In this document: piece by piece, positions 11,619 through 22,000 of the stretch
Numbering within the stretch: position 1 is the stretch's first letter
Layout: the number at the start of each line of letters is the position of its first letter
NCBI GenBank assembly: GCA_963971425.1
Contig: OZ020522.1
Span: forward strand, 2,578,168 to 2,642,167
Reading direction: 5' to 3'
DNA: 64,000 nt
DNA from: Bryoerythrophyllum caledonicum
Lineage: Eukaryota > Streptophyta > Bryopsida > Pottiales > Pottiaceae
Made by a program: the position numbers and the translations under genes
Notes under the pieces: model-generated
The model's input: only the letters and a program-made list of their open reading frames with translations
What the model was told of the DNA's origin: nothing
Database searches by the model: none

Positions 11619-12050
11619 GTGCAATATGCATTTAACGTTTCTTCTGGTGAAGAAGGTAGATACGGATTATGGTATCTTCAAGTGGATAGTTCAAGTCACT
11701 TACTTCATTCAGTTGATAGTGTGGTAATCTGGAGGTGTAGTGAATATAATCTCAATTTCGTTTTAGAGCGAGAGTTTTTGAGCATGTTCAGAACTCTGAA
11801 AGGGGTTAATTGGTTTGAAAACCCTTGCAGTAGGTCGATAAATATGCGTGATACTGCGCAAATCATTCTCTTGAAGCAACATGGTGACAGATTTGTTCCT
11901 GCTTCAGAAGAATGGGGTCAAAATGGAAACAAGTGGGTTCAGAGCACACACTCGACATTTCCTTGCAGACCTGATACCGTAACAGAGCTCAAAAGTGGGA
12001 TGGAAAATCACGCGCGGGGGAATCCTTCCTGTATTTTGGCATGCATGTGA
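11619..12050 (+). CDS. Hypothetical protein, 143 aa, doubtful
   Basis: A 143-residue open frame in AT-rich DNA, where such length is uncommon by chance. The product is soluble-looking, mixed in composition, without a domain, signal peptide or membrane segment I can recognise. No promoter or splice context was found, and the surroundings are MITE-rich. It may be an exon remnant of a retroelement or a chance frame. Confidence 0.18.
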   Translation: MQYAFNVSSGEEGRYGLWYLQVDSSSHLLHSVDSVVIWRCSEYNLNFVLEREFLSMFRTLKGVNWFENPCSRSINMRDTAQIILLKQHGDRFVPASEEWGQNGNKWVQSTHSTFPCRPDTVTELKSGMENHARGNPSCILACM

Positions 12051-12090
12051 CATAGCAGAGTGAAGTTGGCAAAGTAGGTTAACCCTTTAA

Positions 12091-12200
12091 GGATGATTGT
12101 CGAATCTGGCCGCTGACAGAATCTACAAGGGTCGTAGATTTGTCTTACAAAGGCTATGACCCTCGTAGATTTTGTCAGCGACCATAATTGACCATTGTCC
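12091..12200. mobile_element. 110-bp foldback element between TTAA sites
   Basis: GGATGATTGTC at the left and GGACAATGGTC (reverse complement of the right end) are inverted ends, extended by the strong match GCTGACARAATCTAC. TTAA lies on each side (12087-12090 and 12201-12204). TTAA duplications are the mark of piggyBac-type insertion. Non-coding. Confidence 0.6.
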
Positions 12201-12204
12201 TTAA

Positions 12205-13129
12205 CCCCTAAAGGACCACGACCACTTTCGCTCTAAAACCAGTCCAAAACTGCCACTGCCAAAAAGAGACATGAAAATCACATTTTAAAGTGAATTTCGG
12301 ATTTCCAACCGTAAGATCTTAAAATAGACTTGTATATAAACATGCTGTAAAATTTTGGTTGCAATCCACCACACGGATTGATAGATTTTAGTGTTTAAAG
12401 TCAAATAATGGTTCATTTTCTTCCCTGCGTTGAGTAGATCAGCAGACTTTGACTTCATTTTGTATCAAATTTTTGCATTGTACAAGGTCTAAATATTTTA
12501 CCATTCTCTTATGCATGATGTTATTTCCCAACACGCCAATTTTTAGAGGTAAGAAAGGGGTGTAGCATATTCAAAACAAGTGTGCAAGGAGTGGAAGTTC
12601 AAAAATTGTCATTTCACGTTATATTTTTTTGTGCACTACGTATGTATTCAAATGATAATCCAAACGGTCAATAAGAAGGTTTTCACCACATATTGTTGTT
12701 GAAAAAATAAAAAGTGAAAAATATGAAGATCTCTAGGTTTTATGTAGAAAAGATGAAGTTTGTTTACCCCGTTGCCCGACAATGTGTGAAAATGTTTGAC
12801 TTGGAATAAAATGCCTTTTTACACTAAAGACAAGATTTTTTTTTGAAAATTTCCAAAAAAGGAAATATTCTTAATATGTGTGAAAAATCTCAATGTCAAT
12901 AGAAAATTTTGTCAAAAATTTTGGAGGTGCCCGGTGTCCCCACTTTTGGCTTTAAGTGGTACTAACTTTCAAACCACAAATCCAAAAAATAAAATAAAAA
13001 TATGTCTACAAAGCTCTTATCAGAGGCAATCTAGAATAAAAATTTTAGAGAAAAAGTTTTTTTTTTCGAATTTTAGGAACCTGCCCAAAATCAGAAATCT
13101 TTGCGAAGGAGACTCTGGTCCTTTAGGGG
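12205..13129 (+). mobile_element. TTAA-flanked (piggyBac-type) MITE, 925 bp
   Basis: Both ends start with the identical 14-mer CCCCTAAAGGACCA in inverted orientation, and TTAA flanks both sides (12201-12204 and 13130-13133). TTAA target duplication with CCC-starting ends is characteristic of the piggyBac superfamily. There is no transposase frame inside. Related copies occur at 1786-2722, 13134-14051, 36992-39560, 40294-40509 and 45100-46230. Confidence 0.75.
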
Positions 13130-13133
13130 TTAA

Positions 13134-14051
13134 CCCCCAAGAGCCCAAGTGTAAGTGGGGTGTACGTGTTGCATTATGGGCAGGTTCCTACAATTCAATT
13201 TTTTTTTAAATATTAAAACTCTTAAACTGGATTGTTCGCAATTAGAGCTACATGGAGATATTTTTATTATTATTTTTGGATTCATGGTTTGAAAATTTTG
13301 TACCACTCAAAGTTAGAAATGGGGATTCCATGCAACTCCGAAATTTTGATAGAAGTCTCTATTGATATTGAGATTTTCCATATATGTAGAGAATATTACG
13401 TTCTTTGAAGATGCCAAAAAAAAAATCTTTTCTCTAGTGTAAAATAACATATTAACACATTTTTACACATTTTGGGCAAGCAGGGAAAAAAACGTTGTCT
13501 TTTCTAAATAAAACCTAGATATCTTCATATTTTTCAATTTTTATTTTTTCAACAACAATGCGTGGTGGAAACCTTTTCAGTGACAGTTTAGATTATCATT
13601 CTAAAACTTATTAAATTCTCAAAGAAATAAATTGTGAATTGACAATTTTTGAACCTCCACTCCTTGCACACTTGTTTTGAATATGCTACATGCGTTCTCT
13701 ACCTCTAAAATTTGTTGAATTTGGAACTTACATCATGCTCAACACAATGGTTTAAGATTTAGACCTTGTGTAGTGCAAAAATTTAATACGAAGCGAAGTC
13801 AAAATATATATTTGTTGTTCCACTCAACGCAAGGAAGAAAATGAACCATATTCTTGACTTCAAACACTATAATCATTCAATTGGTGCTTTCAAAGTGTAT
13901 GAAATTTTGTAAGTATGTTACTTAGTAAGTCTTAATGGAGATCCTATGATCAAAAGGATAATTATAAGGTTTTGTTTCCTTCCTTACTTAGAATCAACAA
14001 TTTTGAAGTGTTTTGGTGTGAAATCATTACGGGCTTTTAGGGCTTAAAGGG
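13134..14051 (-). mobile_element. Second TTAA MITE, inverted and abutting the first
   Basis: A copy of the same family in opposite orientation, sharing the TTAA at 13130-13133 with its neighbour, so 12205-14051 forms a 1.85-kb imperfect palindrome. Inverted matches include the CACTCCTTGCACACTTG and GAAGAAAATGAACCAT blocks. The right end is CTTTAAGGG next to TTAA at 14052-14055; its ends are more diverged than those of the first copy. Confidence 0.65.
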
Positions 14052-14154
14052 TTAAGAGAAGGCATACGAGTTTGTTGCCAACTGAAGAAAGTTGTCTCTA
14101 CAAGGGTCCGCATGTGGGTCCTCATAGGGCTACCGAACGGCGTTTGGAGGTGAA

Positions 14155-14185
14155 CCCGACGTGCTGGTCAATTCAGCACGTCGGG
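14155..14185. repeat. Perfect 12-bp stem hairpin in a GC island
   Basis: CCCGACGTGCTG, a 7-base loop, then the exact complement CAGCACGTCGGG; GAAC and GTTC outside extend the pairing imperfectly. It lies in a GC-rich island of about 120 bp inside AT-rich DNA, next to the end of the MITE pair. Function unknown. Confidence 0.6.
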
Positions 14186-14356
14186 CAGGTTCAGCCCAAC
14201 CCGGGCCCCGTCGTACACACGTTCGGGACCTAACTGGCATCATGTGCGCGGCCCTAGCTTTTGGTAAAGTCATTAGGCTACTATAGTTCATTCTTTTGTG
14301 CGGCATGCTTCTCATTGTTGGACTTGGAAAAGGTAAATTAGATGTTCAAGCATTTT

Positions 14357-14520
14357 AACCCTTAAACGTCAAAAGGTGCCATTGGTGGCCACAATATTCT
14401 ACATGTATGGTGTTGTATTTCAACACAATAAGGTTCACATATTTAGATGACCTTCAAATGGAAGATTGTATTCTCTAGAGTAAAATATGTTTCTCTATAT
14501 ACAATTCCCGATTGACTTCT
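14357..14520. repeat. Dispersed repeat, second copy
   Basis: Matches 3247-3430 over a block including GTGGCCACAATATTC and ATAAGGTTCA. It begins near TTAACCCTTAAACGTC, again like a TTAA-type element end. Non-coding. Confidence 0.45.
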
Positions 14521-15010
14521 AAGGGTTATATTTGCCTTTGTCCGCCATCAACCAGCTAAAATACCGCTCATCTTTGTAGCTTACATTTGGGTATGATAAG
14601 TCCATAGTGTTTGTACAAGTTCTGCAACAAAAATCTAAATTTTTGTGAACCCCATGAACATAAGCTCTTCAAGCTAATAAGGTCTAACACGATTATGTAG
14701 ATAATAGAGTTTTCCTCAAAGTGCTTCCCAAAGAGGCAAGCTAGGAGGAATTGGTGCCAGACGATATGAGATTTAAAAATGGAAAGAAAGAGAGCATGAG
14801 GAATTTCTCATCCCTTTATCTCTGCTCCAATGAAATGCTTGGCAATCAATGCTCTTAAGCCCTGCCCCATGCAAGCTAAAGTGCCTCCATAGTACCCTCA
14901 GTTCTCAAAGAGTTGACCAATAGTTCCCCTACACCTTTCTCAAGCCGAGTCACCATGTGCATGTGGTCCCAGTTCCTAACATAAGACCCTAAGATTTGGA
15001 GTGACTATCT

Positions 15011-15092
15011 AGTGTATTTTGGCCAATTTCAGGAAAACTTCAGTGTATTTTGGTGAATTTCAGGAAAACTCCAATGTATTTTGGCGAATGTC
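15011..15092 (+). repeat. 31-bp tandem repeat, 2.6 copies
   Basis: GTGTATTTTGGYGAATTTC followed by AGGAAAACTYC repeats at 15011, 15042 and 15073. It lies in an intergenic region without genes. Confidence 0.75.
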
Positions 15093-15356
15093 ACTTTTTG
15101 TACACTTTGTAATATCTTGTTACTATCCTTGATCTATAATTACAAATCATTTATTTATTAAAACTAAATATCAAGCTAAGAGAGAGAGAAAGAGAGTTTG
15201 AAGATAGTGTTGCAAACACTAAATTTAGTGTAATTACATTGAATCGCTGCAATTGAACTTGTGATCAACATTCCCAAGATCTATCTTTTTGGACCAAAGT
15301 CTCACTAAACTATGCTTGGGCAAGATCACATCTTTGTTTCACTTGGGCCCGGTCCC

Positions 15357-15650
15357 TCACACGCCATCTTCACTGTCCGGTCGCCCTGCCCGCACTTGCA
15401 TTTGAACTCTCTTAATTGAGAACCCATCTCCAAATTGAAGTTGGCTGCCATAGATCCATAGGAGATTATGGAGGGTACATAATTGGTTGTGAGTAAATTT
15501 CTTATTGATTGAATGCTTCCCAATGATGGACATACCATGTTTGATCCTAGTATATTCTTTCACTTCCTTAGCATCACCATCATCAGCTAGATATGTGATA
15601 CCATGGAGATACCCGTCGTGGCCGAACCACTCTAAATTGAAACATTCCAA
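15357..15650 (-). CDS. Hypothetical protein, 97 aa, doubtful
   Basis: A small open frame on the same strand as, and about 310 bp downstream of, the ParB-methyltransferase gene. The sequence has an ordinary globular composition (DGYLHGITYLADDGD, YTRIKHGMSIIGKH) but no family I recognise. It could be an exon of a larger gene or a chance frame. Confidence 0.2.
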   Translation of the reverse strand: MECFNLEWFGHDGYLHGITYLADDGDAKEVKEYTRIKHGMSIIGKHSINKKFTHNQLCTLHNLLWIYGSQLQFGDGFSIKRVQMQVRAGRPDSEDGV

Positions 15651-15963
15651 TTCTTTGACAACGGTTGTTTAAAAAAGAGCATGAGCGTAAGATACAAAGC
15701 ATGTAAACTCAGAGAACATGCGGCTTGGTTACAAAAAATATTTATAAATAATCATATATTAAATTGTAGATTGAACGAAATCTTCTCATCACGCAGCATG
15801 ACATATGATGTTATTAGATAGACATACGTGAAAAGAATGGGATTTAGACATGAATGAGGATGACTCACGAAGAAACAATAATAAAAGAAACCAACAAGTA
15901 CTGTGATGGTAAACAAAACAACAAACCAATGAAGAGGAATCAAGATCCCTACACGAGAAGGTA

Positions 15964-18900
15964 CTACGTGTCACCATCGTGCGAAAAACTGTCACTACTC
16001 TCCGAGCCACTAACGTAAGCCTCTCCATCTATGAACGGACATGTAGTAAACCTACGTGGGACTACCGTTTGAAGACGTGGAGGGGAATGTTCTGCTGCCA
16101 TGGCGTCTGCAACAACGGCATCCCAGAGATTCAAAGTGAATCGTCGCGTGGGGCTCTTCACCTCCAACAACAAGGGAGAAAGCACTCCAACATGAGTCCT
16201 TGACAATGATGCCATCAACGACGAAGGCCGACTGCATAAAATAAAGTTTTGTTAAGAATTTAAACCGTAGACAAGCTAACATTGTTAACCGCATTCCAAT
16301 TCAGGAACCAAATAAGGGTAGGACTTACTCACAACGTCTCTTAGGGACGGTCTTCACCTCTGGCTCGACGTCATCAACCTCTAACGGGCGCTTGCAAGAG
16401 CCTTCTGCCACCACGAGTGGCGGAGCGGACTCGACCTCAACAGTGTCAGGGATCAAAGGAAGAAGGACTTCTTCCACCAACTCTCGGTTCTCCTCCACTG
16501 CCAAAACGTGCCGCTTAAGAGCCTTGTAGGCTTTAATAGACGCCCCTTCATGAAAATAACAATTTAGACGATGTTAGCATTAGAAAGCGACAAAAAAATA
16601 TAAGAATTTTGTAATGGAATGAACTTACCAGTAGATGGTGTGAGATCTAGGACAATGTCCTCCTCTTGAGTGCAGAGATCAATCAGAGCCTCCATGAGGT
16701 TTGTAGACTTCTCTGGCGCACCACGCCATGGTATGTTGCTATCCGCCCTCATGGTCAACGTCTCCTGAGTAATCAGATTGGTCATGTGACCATCTGAAGA
16801 CAGGTGAATCCCATCCCTTTGCAGCTCCATCCTATCAAAGAATGAAAATGGAACCGCGGGATCTAGTTTCCTCACGAAGCACTTCACAAGGAAGCACTTA
16901 TGGGTGCGCCCAGGGTGGCCATCGCGGAAAAGTTGCAGCCCGTTGATGGCAAACCACTTTGTCTCCTCGACAAATCCCGCCCAATCGGACCACGCTACAA
17001 GTTCATTGGAGATGAACTTCGAATCTGGATAGAAAACGATAAGCGGCGCCCCGTCACGAAGCAACGCCCCAACCATCTCAAAGGCCCGAAAAATCCAATG
17101 AGATTCTTTCTTACCTCCATTTGATAACCGGGTTGGAAGCTTGTTCCAATTCGGTACGTCGATGCCACCATCAATGTCGGGTACTGGTAAATCCTCCGGT
17201 ACGTCGAAGAGCACCATATCTGCCAAACCAAGAGCGCAATCCAAAGCCTCATGCCGCCGATGCCGTGAGCCCGAGTGCTCCTTAAAAAACAGTCGAAGCT
17301 CCTTCCAAGCTGCTGGTTCGTCACCCTCCACAACAACACTATCAAATTCAGACATGATGGAGAGGGCACTCTCACACATCACCTTCACAACAGCAGAAGA
17401 CTGAGGAAGTTCAATTAACGGAATCGAATACACCGTCTGAGAGGGCTTCACATCAAAGGTAGAAGGTCGGCTGCTAGCTGAGGGTGAAACGCCCATCGTC
17501 AAAGTCACCGCAGGAGGGACTGCGAATCCTCCAAATCCCCCCAGTTGAGTAAACAGCTTCTGGGGCCCTTCCTTCGCTACCAACGCCGCGAACTCCTTGT
17601 ACCTCTCCTTCGTCTCTTTCTTCTCCTTCTTTGAACTCTCCTTCTCCAGCCTAGCAGCCTCCCTCTCTTGTTCTTTAATAACTGCCTTAGCTGCTTTCTC
17701 AGCAGCCTTGGCTTTGGCCTTCTTAGATTGCTCCTCAGACGCTGCCATAGGAGCCGCCAACGTGGAAAGTATGCTGCCAACAACAAGAGGAACCGCAATG
17801 GATTCGCAGGCCACTCGTAGCTGGACCTCGTCTCCAGGGGTGGGATCCGCCTCTCGCATCTCCAAGTACCACGGGCATTGGAGGAGGTGGTGCACAGAAA
17901 ACTGACGCCTCTGTGTATCTGTGAAGATACACTCTGGAGCAGAAGTATCTATCCACTTTGTGAAATGGATGCGTAGATCTCCAGCCAACAAGGATCCCTG
18001 GGCCACGAGCACCCTCCAAAAATACCGCATCACTGCTCGCTTCAGAGCCTTCTCGCAACCGTCCTGTGCCATAAACTCCTCGCTCTTCGTGTATGAGCCC
18101 CCCTTCCCGATGTGAGTGGAGAACACCTTCGTCCACAATGTCATGCTCTTTGCCTCAATCCATTTTCTAATGGTGGGGACGGGATTCGGAAGCCCTTCAG
18201 TCTTGAGGACAATACTGTCCTCAAGGAGAATCTCAGCGTAGAGCTTCTCAGCCTCTTCTTCTAGCTGTATAACAAAATCCAGACATTTAGAAATCTACGT
18301 GTAGAAATAGATGAAAAAAAAGTGGTGAATGTAAATAAAGATTGAACCTTACCCTAGCCCATAATGTTGCCTTGTCAATCCAGCCACAAAGAACCTTATC
18401 CGACGCTGGCGACGCGGGGAAGTTATACTCCATCCTGCTATCCTTGTTCATGTTCCACCACCTGCACCAGCGCGACTTGAACTTCGCAGCTACCCTAGCC
18501 ATGGTGATAAGCTGGAGTTTCTCTGGAGTCATCTCGGGCCGTACCTGATAAACATCAAAGTGACGATTTACCTACAGACATATATCAATCATTAGAAAGG
18601 AATATTCAAGGCCAGGAGTTAGAAATTCACGTAAATCAAGGATTAAATAAATTACATACAACCTACCTCTTTGAAGAAATCCTCCCCGTTAGTCGGGTTG
18701 GCAATTGCCAACATCCGAGTGAGCATGGTCTCGCAAGTTGTCTTCTTTTTTTGCACAGCTTCAGTGCAACGGCTCACCAACTCTGAGGCACTTCCACGCC
18801 GATCTTCACTAACACCCGTGACCAAGGTGTCCTTAAATTTTTGGATCTGCACCTCTTGAACAGTAATCAGGTCCCGCTGTGGTCAACATAAGGTCGTGAT

Positions 18901-19886
18901 CAGGCATAATAGTTAGAACATGAGTATCAAAAGGAAATGAATGGCCAGTGCTACATGGACAAAAAGATAATTACGTACCTCATACATGAGCTTTACAAAT
19001 GCTTCGAGAGTCATATGATACCACTTTCGTACTCCCTTCTTCGACCACTCAAGGACACTAACTTCGTAATCTTCATCGCTAATGAGCCCCTTCAGCTGCT
19101 CAAACTCTAAGAGACCGAAATGTTGAACACGCTTTATGTCATGTGTGAGGTGTTGCACAACGTGATCTGATTCTTTTTGCCTGCGACAAAAGAAGTCTTC
19201 AGTGTCAATAAATGGAGTACACGAGTAAAAACAACTGAAACAAACGATATTCAGAGTATCATAGTTCGTGCATACCTGTTCAAGTCAGTCATCACGTTGA
19301 GCAAGATGTGCCGGTTTTCGATAGTAGGCTCGATAACCACGACCCTAACAAGCATGTGAAAGGTGACATTAGATGGGTGTAGTTGGGAAATCACCTCAAT
19401 CCAAGCCATATGGCGATGATTGCCATCCCACACGAAGAAGAACTTCTCTAAAAACGCGGAGTACTCCTCCTTGCTCTTCACCAGCTCCTCGAACTTCCGG
19501 TCCTCTTCTATCCAAAGCTCAGACCACGTTGACTTGTCTGGTGGTTGCACTTGCTTCTCCTCAAGGGAGAAACTCTTAACCGACACATAAAAACATGTAG
19601 AATCAGGCTGATATCCATTGACAAACTCCCCCTTCAATTTCTCGACATCACTACGAAGAGGTAATCTAACCTCAGTCATGGACACCATGTGGCAGAGGGG
19701 AATGGGGAGATCACCAGCAAAGGAGCAAATGCTGCTCTGTAGGATGTCGTAAGAGCTCCCACGGATGGACCTCCGCAAAGATTGAAGTGTTGGAGCCAGC
19801 CCATGCTCATCAACAAGTTCAGTGACGCGTGCGTCGTCCTCAATAATCTTGAAGTCCTCACGTAAAGAAGTCGCACGAGGTTCCAT
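15964..19886 (-). CDS. ParB-like / DNA-methyltransferase-fold fusion protein, 7 exons
   Basis: Joining exons 19886-19276, 19180-18979, 18876-18667, 18544-18353, 18264-16629, 16545-16329 and 16231-15964 gives 3,336 nt, a 1,111-residue frame with no internal stop. All six introns are GT-AG, 83-122 bp, with matching phases. The N-terminus resembles ParB/Srx folds: a region like the ParB strand-helix start, then WDGNHRHMA (D154-R158) in place of the GxxR/GxHR box, then LNVMTDLNRQKESDHV like the ENLQR segment. Residues about 580-630 are a Lys/Glu-Ala coiled coil. The C-terminal third reads like a beta-class N4C/N6A methylase: FDVPEDLP at 758-765 where (D/N/S)PP(Y/W) is expected, a strand and helix, EKSTNLMEALIDLC at 923, then LDLTPSTGGA with VLAVEEN, the motif I pattern. 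Both catalytic motif IV and the FxGxG box are altered, so it may bind DNA or SAM without methylating. ATG 19886 is chosen; a good acceptor just upstream (19896) means a further 5' exon is possible. Confidence 0.75.
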
Positions 19887-20264
19887 ACTCTCAACCTGCA
19901 GTAGGTATGCATGAGAAATAGAAGCAACATAATGCATGCAGTTGAACCAGAAATTGGAAAACAAACAAGAAAATATTCAGTATCATGCAATGCAGCATCA
20001 ATCACGAGACAAGCATTCCCCCTCCCCCCACCCGGTCTAGACTCCCTCAGCACCCAGCCTAGCACACTCTCCCCACCTCCCCACTCACTCTCCCCACTCT
20101 TAAGCAGTCTACAATGCTTCCCTACAGTGCTCCCTCACTGCATTCAAGCAACAAAACAAAAAACGAGCACAAGAGTTCATGACGTGTGGCAATAATCTAG
20201 CTGCAGCGATCATTGCGCGACGAAGAACTTTTGAGCTGGGAGAGGATTCATATTATTTTAGATA

Positions 20265-20324
20265 AATCAGTGACCCCTGAAAATGGCTTTCAGATCCGAA
20301 AGCCATTTTCAGGGGTCACTGATT
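20265..20324. repeat. 60-bp palindrome, copy 1
   Basis: AATCAGTGACCCCTGAAAAT at the left is mirrored by its complement at the right, centred between 20294 and 20295, with one mismatched pair near the centre (CAGATCCG). It would form a 30-bp stem without a loop. Confidence 0.9.
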
Positions 20325-20644
20325 TTGGTAAAAACACAAGAATCCCCTCCCAGCTATACTTTCGTTCGCTCGCGCTCTCAAACCAATATCCATGATAAAC
20401 AAAACCAACACGTAGTTCACAAAAGAAAACACGAGCATCTCGCCCCTCCCACCCGGGTCACTACCACAAAGCTGCATTCACATCCCAGCCCACCCCACCT
20501 TCCACACTCTCCCCACCCTCCCCACACTCGCTCACTCTCCCTCCCCACTCACTCTCTCCACCCGGCTCATACTCCCTCACCACCTGATTATGCACATTCT
20601 CCCCACCCACCCACTGAGTCTCCCCATTCTCAAGGGCCCTACAG

Positions 20645-21250
20645 GGTAGAAGTCAGCTAGGGTTACTCACTTTTGGGCAAAAAAAAATACCCGAAAGTAT
20701 ATTTTTTTGGCCTAAAAAACTCAATTTTGCCCAATTTAATGGGAAAAAAAGGTTTTTCTTCAGAAAAAATTATGTTTCAAGATGGATCTATGCATGATGT
20801 ATCTAATTGGATAAAAAATCAAAGAAAAAATCATTATTGAGTCCTATTTTAGGAGCCTTGAAGAAATATCTTGTTTTTTAGCAATAAAAGTGAAAATAAG
20901 TTTCTGATCTAGAATTTTCAATTATAATATATGAACACATTATGGCGTAAATGTGTCCCAAAACTTTTGGAGTGTTTAACTTCCTAGAACTCTCAAAATG
21001 AGTATATTTGGCAAATGTCATATACTTGTGACAAATATATACTGATGAAAGATATACCTATATTGGCCAAATCGTAAATCAAAACTCAACATTTCTGAGG
21101 TTCCTAGACTTTAAATCAAGGCAATTATCACATTCCATCAATAGAATTCCAAGATCGATCCCACATTCGCACTATGCAGCAAAAGAAGGTTCGTGACTCT
21201 TTCCAAAACCATTTGTGACACTATAATTATACCACCTTAGTGGACTTTTA
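20645..21250. mobile_element. AT-rich MITE-like insertion in the array
   Basis: About 606 bp of AT-rich DNA interrupts the array exactly where the other units read straight through. CCCTACA stands on both sides (20637-20643 and 21251-21257), a probable 7-8 bp target duplication. Short inverted ends are visible (TAGAAGTC at the left, GACTTTTA at the right). An 8-bp duplication would fit a hAT-type MITE. Exact ends are uncertain. Confidence 0.55.
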
Positions 21251-21409
21251 CCCTACAATACTTCTCTACACGTCTCGCTCACAACATTCAGGCAACGAAA
21301 AGAAAAAACGAGGACAAGAGTTCATGACGTGTGGCAACAATCTAGCAGCAACGATCACCGCGCGATGAAGAACTTTTAAACCGGGAGAGGATTCTCATTA
21401 TTTTAGATG

Positions 21410-21469
21410 AATCAGTGACCCCTGAAAATGGCTTTCGGATCCGAAAGCCATTTTCAGGGGTCACTGATT
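21410..21469. repeat. 60-bp perfect palindrome, copy 2
   Basis: Every base from 21410 to 21469 pairs with its mirror about 21439.5; the centre is TTTCGGATCCGAAA (a BamHI-type site). Perfect palindromes of this size are rare by chance and usually unstable, so three maintained copies stand out. Confidence 0.95.
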
Positions 21470-21940
21470 TTGGTAAAAAAACAAGAATCCCCTTCCAGCT
21501 ATACTTTCGTTCGCTCGCGCTCTCATATCAACATCCATGATAAACAAAACCAGCACGTAGTTCACAAAAGAAAACACGAGCATCTCGCCCCTCCCACCCG
21601 GGTCACTACCACAAAGCTGCACTCACACCCCAGCCCACCCCACCTTCCACACTCTCCCCACCCTCCCCACACTCGCTCTCTCTCCCTCCCCACTCACTCT
21701 CTCCACCCAGCTCATACTCCCTCACCACCTGATTATGCACATTCTCCCCACCCACCGACTGAGTCTCCCCATTCTCAAGGTCCCTAGAGTGCTTCTCTAC
21801 ACATCTCGCTCACAGCATTCAGGCAACGAAAAGAAAAAATGAGGACAAGAGTTCATGACGTGTGGCAACAATCTAGCAGCAACGATCATCGCGCGACGAA
21901 GAACTTTTAAACTAGGAGAGGATTCTCATTATTTTAGATG

Positions 21941-22000
21941 AATCAGCGACCCCTGAAAATGGCTTTCGGATCCGAAAGCCATTTTCAGGGGTCATTGATT
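21941..22000. repeat. 60-bp palindrome, copy 3
   Basis: Same sequence as copy 2, with a single unpaired position in the outer arm (CAGCGACC against GGTCATTG). Spaced 531 bp from copy 2. Confidence 0.9.

Noticed and set aside
16900..17404. Plus-strand frames opposite the methyltransferase exon
   Set aside because: Shadows of the long minus-strand exon, without homology or start context.
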